Positions 59,746 to 64,000 of a stretch of DNA of 64,000 nt are shown here, in pieces (the stretch's first letter is position 1; each line of letters begins with the position of its first letter). The position numbers and the translations under genes are program-made. Source of the stretch: Eopsaltria australis (Eukaryota; Chordata; Aves; Passeriformes; Petroicidae); contig JAVTVJ010000952.1 in NCBI GenBank assembly GCA_034509425.1, positions 312,501-376,500 of the forward strand, written 5' to 3'. The notes under the pieces are model-generated. The model had not been told where the DNA came from. It made no database searches and saw only the letters and a list, made by a program, of their open reading frames with translations.

Positions 59746-60874
59746 TGACACCTATTTGACACATATACAAGTTTATAATGACATGCACGTACACACACAG
59801 ATGAATATCAACAAGACCTAAAGGCACAGAGCAAATCCAACCCTATCTCGGCTGTAGCCTGCTGGAAATCGTTGAACTTTTATAGAAAATCAGTCACAGC
59901 TCTGCAATTTCATGCTTTATCATTTTTGTTACATGTATGAGGGAAATTATAGACCTTGTAATTTCACTCTTACTATATAAAAAGCTTTAGATAACATCAA
60001 GATATGGAAGTAATACAAAGTAAGATGCCTTGATACATTAATGAACAAGATCTAAAATAGACACTGTTCACCTCGATGGCATGAAAAGGAAAAGAGAAGA
60101 ATTCAGCTCTGAATGGGTAGATTAAAAAACCTGGGTGAGGGGAGAAAAAATAGTATCAGGAAGAGGCTTGGAAATGTAAGGCAAAGCAAAACACACTTCA
60201 AATACAAAAGACTTTGTTCCTGTCTTATTTTTAAAAATATATAGCGATTGGTAGGTGGCTTGTGGCAGTGGGGCTCCTGCCTTCAGACACCTGCAGAGCT
60301 GCGTGCCAGGGCTGAGGTCTGACCCCAGCCAGGGCATTTGTGTGTCCCTGTCCCCACTGCCACCACCACTGGGCTCCAGAGTGTCCTGCTCACCAGCCAA
60401 ACCCCAGCCCTCTTCTTTTATCCATCTCATCCAAAAAGATGGGTTTATTTTTCAACCCTCCTATTGGAGATCTAAGCCTCATATAGGAATATTTACATGT
60501 GTGAGATATATGCCTGGAGCAGTCCTGTGCAGCCATGTACTTCTGGAGCCATGCACGTGGTGATGCTCCAGAGGGTTTGTGGTGCTGCAAGCTGGGATGT
60601 GCCTTCCCTGTCTGTGGGTTCTGATTTGTCCCCCCCTTCTCAAATTGTGAGTCCAGTATTTGAAGACCAGGCTTTCAAAACTGGCATCCGATTCAGTTTA
60701 TCTGCATAAATTAAATCACCTGATCAAAGCCATTGAGCAAATAAGGATATATATTTGGTTCTTTAAAGTAGGGATTATCCTTTATCAAAGTATGGTGGTG
60801 TTTTGGTGCCTGTCATTTCTACACAGGATAGAAAACCTCAGCGTTAGACTGGGGCCAGAGTTCAACATCTCAGT
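59746..60874. other. Unique non-coding sequence
   Basis: AT-rich from 59860 to 60240, then mixed. No gene or repeat recognised. Confidence 0.5.
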
Positions 60875-60934
60875 GAGATGAGATGAGATGAGATGAGATG
60901 AGATGAGATGAGATGAGATGAGATGAGATGAGAT
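60875..60934 (+). repeat. Perfect (GAGAT)12 microsatellite
   Basis: Twelve uninterrupted copies of GAGAT (60 bp), ending at ATAAACC. Perfect long pentanucleotide arrays are expected to vary in length between individuals. Confidence 0.97.
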
Positions 60935-61231
60935 AAACCTGGGCTTATTAGCCTGCCTTGGAGCACCAAGCTTGGAGAAGAAATTATGTCAATACTCCCT
61001 GGTTTCCTGGTCCTCCACTCTCAAAGCCAGGATGTTGAGCTGGATGCCATTAGTGAGGCAAGGGGCCAGATTCAGATATGGGAGAATTCCCAATCATGTA
61101 TTCTCTCACCTCTGCTCTGCAGCATTTGTGCTTCTGCAGATGGGTATAATCATTCCCCAAGGCACGTCCTGAGCAATCCCTCCTGGGCTGTGCAGGGCAG
61201 GTGCCAGAGCCAAGCTGGGGGCAGGGGCTGG

Positions 61232-61376
61232 GATTCACTGGTGCCAGGGACTCACCAGTGCCAGGAACTCACCGGTGCTGGGGACTCACCAGTGCTGGGG
61301 ACTCACCAGTGCCAGGAACTCACCGGTGCTGGGGACTCACCAGTGCTGGGGACTCACCAGTGCCAGCCATCCTTGC
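61232..61376 (+). repeat. 17-bp minisatellite with 51-bp higher-order unit
   Basis: About 8 copies of a 17-bp unit close to ACTCACCAGTGCTGGGG. Three variants (CCAGTGCCAGGA, CCGGTGCTGGGG and CCAGTGCTGGGG types) recur in order, giving a 51-bp higher-order repeat seen about 2.5 times. Because 51 is three times 17, every plus frame encodes a 17-residue cycle, which explains the overlapping open frames here. Confidence 0.95.
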
Positions 61377-61659
61377 TGGCAGCAGCAGCTGCGGGACACA
61401 GGAGGTGACAGTGTCATCCTGCTGGGAGGACAGCCTGCCAGACAGGGGGAACCTGAGCACGTGGGGTTCAAACAGGAGGGGAAAGTCTCAAGGAACAGGG
61501 AGGGGTTGCTTTGGTGTGGGGTGATGGCAGTGCCAGGCATCTCAGCCCCCCCCAGGCTGCTTTGGTTTGGTTTCGTGTTCCACCAGCAGCAATCCATGTG
61601 CTCAGTGCAATGAGTGGCCAAAGGCCACTGGGCCCTGGCCATACCAGCCACACTGGCAG
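61377..61659. other. Unique non-coding spacer
   Basis: About 280 bp of GC-rich DNA between the minisatellite and the CR1 copy. Nothing recognised. Confidence 0.4.
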
Positions 61660-62145
61660 CAGGCCTGGGGCAGTGCCTGTCCTCTGTGCTGGCACTGCTG
61701 GGGCACCTCCAGTCCTGGGGGCACTCCTGGGCCCCTCAGGACAAGAAGGACCCTGAGGGGCTGGAGCGTGTCCAGGGAAGGGAACAGAGCTGGGAAAGGG
61801 GCTCAGCCTGGAGAAAAGGAGGCTCAGGGGGGACCTTGTGGCTCTGCACAACTCCCTGACAGGAGGGAGCAAAGGGGGGGTCGGGCTCTGCTCCCAGGGA
61901 ACAGGGACAGGAGGAGAGGGAACGGCCTCAGGCTGGGCCGGGGGAGGCTCAGAGTGGATATTGGGGAAATTTCTTTATGGAAAAGGTGGCCAGGAACTGG
62001 TTGTCCAGGGCAGTTGTGAAGTCACCACCCCTGGAAGTGTTCAAAAAATGAGTAGATGTGGCAGTTCGTGACATGGTCTAGTGGGCATGTCAGAGGTTGA
62101 ACTTGATCTCGATTGTCTTTTCCAATGTTAATGATCCTGTGATTG
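61660..62145 (+). mobile_element. CR1 LINE fragment, ORF2 end to 3' tail
   Basis: About 485 bp of plus-strand CR1 starting in the ORF2 C-terminal region (CCCCTCAGGACAAGAAGGACC, then GCTGGAGCGTGTCCAGGGAA). It continues through GGATATTGGGGAAATTTCTT to GGCAGTTCGTGACATGGTCT and ends TCCAATGTTAATGATCCTGTG. The 3' end (TTCGTGACATGG, TTGTCTTTTCCAATG) marks an older CR1 subfamily distinct from the other two types here. The reading frame is broken. Confidence 0.9.
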
Positions 62146-62530
62146 TGTCTTTTGCCTGGTTTATGTGCAAGACTTTCTGTGCTTAAATTCAGTGTGTGAG
62201 TTTCTAGCACAAGTCCTGTAGATTAATTTCAACTGCAGTTTTTTCACAAGTAATGTTTAAACATTACCTGTCTACTTGTGGCAATTCATTAGCTCAAACT
62301 CTGCCTTTCATTGACTGAGTTTCCCTTTTCAGCCACGTTTTAAAGCTGTATTATTTAATCATAAAACAATTGACTGTGTATTTCTGGTTCTTCCTGACTG
62401 CTGTTCCCTCTGATGGGCTAAGCAGAAATGCATCTTCCCAGAACATCAAATTCTTGGAGTGGGCAGCACAAACTCTGTGTTAGCACACATGGGAAGTTAG
62501 GATGAGGGAGAAAGAAAAATATTTTCAAAT
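62146..62530. other. Unique non-coding spacer
   Basis: AT-rich DNA of about 385 bp between two CR1 copies. A local palindrome-like stretch (ACAAGTAATGTTTAAACATTACCTG) lies at about 62246-62270; no gene was seen. Confidence 0.45.
62248..62268. repeat. Short perfect-type palindrome around GTAATGTTTAAACATTAC
   Basis: GTAATGTTTAAACATTAC is self-complementary over 18 bp (about 62251-62268) with no loop. It may be a chance palindrome or a dimeric transcription factor site. Confidence 0.7.
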
Positions 62531-62822
62531 ACCTGCAGCCTACAGGAAAGCTGGAGAGGGACTTTTTGCTGTGATAGGACAAAGTGGAATGGCTTTAAAC
62601 TGAAGAAGGAGAGGTTTGAATTGGATATTAAGAAGAAATTGTTCCATGTGTGGGTGGGCAGGCCCTGGCACAGGGTGCCCAGAGAAGCTGTGGCTGCCCC
62701 TGGATCCCTGGCAGTGCCCAAGGCCAGGCTGGACACTGGGGCTTGGAGCAGCCTGGGACAGTGGAAGGTGTCCCTGCCATGGCAGGGGTGGCACTGGATG
62801 GGCTTTAAGGTTCCTTCCAACC
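62531..62822 (+). mobile_element. CR1 LINE 3' fragment lacking the terminal tail
   Basis: Plus-strand CR1 from GGAAAGCTGGAGAGGGAC through GGCTTTAAACTGAAGAAGGA and GGTGCCCAGAGAAGCTGTGG to GGTTCCTTCCAACCTT. It is nearly identical to the 15.6-kb copy across the shared part. The expected AAACCATTCTGGGATTCTATG tail is absent after 62822. Since CR1 insertions are primed from the 3' end, loss of the tail suggests later deletion or unusual priming. Confidence 0.92.
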
Positions 62823-64000
62823 TTACAGATGGTGGAAATTCAGGGGAAGAGAAAAAGCAAAGAGAGTTTTTCATTGATTAGCTGCAGCCCTGTGGGTCTA
62901 AGCTGGCAGCAAAGCTGAGGGTACATCACTGGGATGGACCAAACCCTCAGTTCCCCTCAGCTCTGCAGAGCTGCACCGGTGCACTGGGAGCTGTACATGC
63001 AGCACAGCCTATTCTGTGAAGGCTCCACTGCCAAAAATAAACCTCATTGGGATTCCTGAGATGGCTGCTGTCAAGGAAAGTCAAATTTGGAGCTTTAAGC
63101 ATGCGAACAGTGTCATTTTAAAAAGTCTGTTCACCAAGGAGATAAACAGGGATTAGCCTCACAAGCTGCTCTAACTCCCCTCCATGCAGGGAGGGGCGGC
63201 AGAGCAGCGCTGGGGGCAGGTGGGGCTGGGCTGTGTCCACTTGGCCAAATCCCAGCGGCGCTGCTGTGGGAGCAGGTGAGGACACGGCCCCTGGCAAGGA
63301 AGCCCTGGCAGTGTGCAGGGGCTGTAGCTGTCCTGTTGGCTGAGCAGATGGACCCTGCCCAGAGCAGTTCCTGAGCCATTTTTCCAAGTCTGGCTGTGCT
63401 AAGGTTTCTGGGAGCAGAGTGGGAAGGAGAAGCTGTGTTGGGTTGGGATGAGCATCTTCAGCCCGGGGATGGTGCCATAGCCATGCTACTGACTGGAGCA
63501 CCCCGAGAGCCAGGAACTATCTGGGACCAGCTGAAAAGGCAAAGCCAACCCAGAAAATTACCATATACTTTATCTTTTCCAGACCTTACTCTTTCCAATT
63601 CTGTCAGCTGAAAAACTCCCTCTCTTCATAGGTATTTTTGTTCTATTGACCATGCAGGTTCCTCTCTATGGTGATTCCTTCCATCACGTTTTCCTCCAAG
63701 TTTGCTTTATGGGTGCAAACCATAAATTTTTGGTGTAGTTGTTGGATAAATCGTTGGAGACTGAAAGAGCTCTCTGAAAATGCTTCAACAGAGATACTAA
63801 ATCAGCAGCAGCCTCTTGCCACTGCAAACAATTGCTAGGTGCATCCTGAAAGCAGTTCCTTCCTCCTATATGGTTCCAACAACATCATTAAAAAAAAAAA
63901 ATCTTGTCCTTTGTACTTCCTTCCCCCTTCATACATGCACATATCTTGTAGTAAATTCATTTTTCAGTCCTGACTTTGTGCAAACACAATGTTGTGCTGC
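62823..64000. other. Unique non-coding sequence to window end
   Basis: Mixed sequence, GC-rich at 63160-63500, with an A13-type run near 63889-63901. Open frames up to 127 codons (minus strand, 63118-63501) show no domain. No repeat recognised. Confidence 0.5.

Noticed and set aside
60986..61524. Plus-strand frames of 107-140 codons with repeating SPVLGTHQC-type peptide
   Set aside because: Product of the 17-bp minisatellite.

Overview
The window looks like an intergenic or deep intronic stretch of a bird genome, probably a songbird. The main evidence is a scatter of avian CR1 LINE fragments, thirteen pieces in all, with the usual 5' truncation and the short CR1 tail (variants of ATTCTATGATTCTATG). 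I saw no mammalian-type SINEs or L1, no bacterial gene organisation and no operons. 'Songbird' is an inference from the CR1 consensus type; 'bird' is firmer.

No protein-coding gene could be supported. The long open frames either lie in tandem repeats whose unit is not a multiple of three (6.55-6.95, 36.1-36.4, 53.8-54.3 and 61.2-61.4 kb), lie in CR1 fragments, or are chance frames of 60-170 codons with no recognisable domain. One 112-bp segment (2137-2248) has a good acceptor, branch site and near-consensus donor, and is listed as a low-confidence candidate exon. No tRNA, rRNA, known microRNA or CRISPR array was seen.

Layout: 1-10.5 kb is mostly unique sequence with a 47-bp minisatellite at 6.55 kb and an AT-rich, regulatory-looking block at 7.96-8.65 kb. 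10.5-31.5 kb is unique sequence with four short CR1 pieces, an imperfect 75-bp inverted repeat at 21.27-21.51 kb and a CpG-rich patch at 24.4 kb. 31.5-47 kb has several AT-rich blocks that look like conserved non-coding elements, a CpG-island-like segment at 35.5-36.1 kb directly followed by a G-rich minisatellite, and three CR1 pieces. 47-64 kb is richer in repeats: six or more CR1 pieces (one about 800 bp long and keeping decayed reverse-transcriptase C-terminal coding sequence), a purine-rich 19-bp minisatellite, a perfect pentanucleotide microsatellite and a 17-bp minisatellite with a 51-bp higher-order unit.

The overall picture is a gene desert or long intron with scattered candidate enhancers. 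The nearest gene cannot be named from the sequence alone. No clearly new biological system was found. The most useful leads are the orphan CpG island beside a G-rich repeat, the inverted-repeat element, the AT-rich enhancer candidates and the possible exon.
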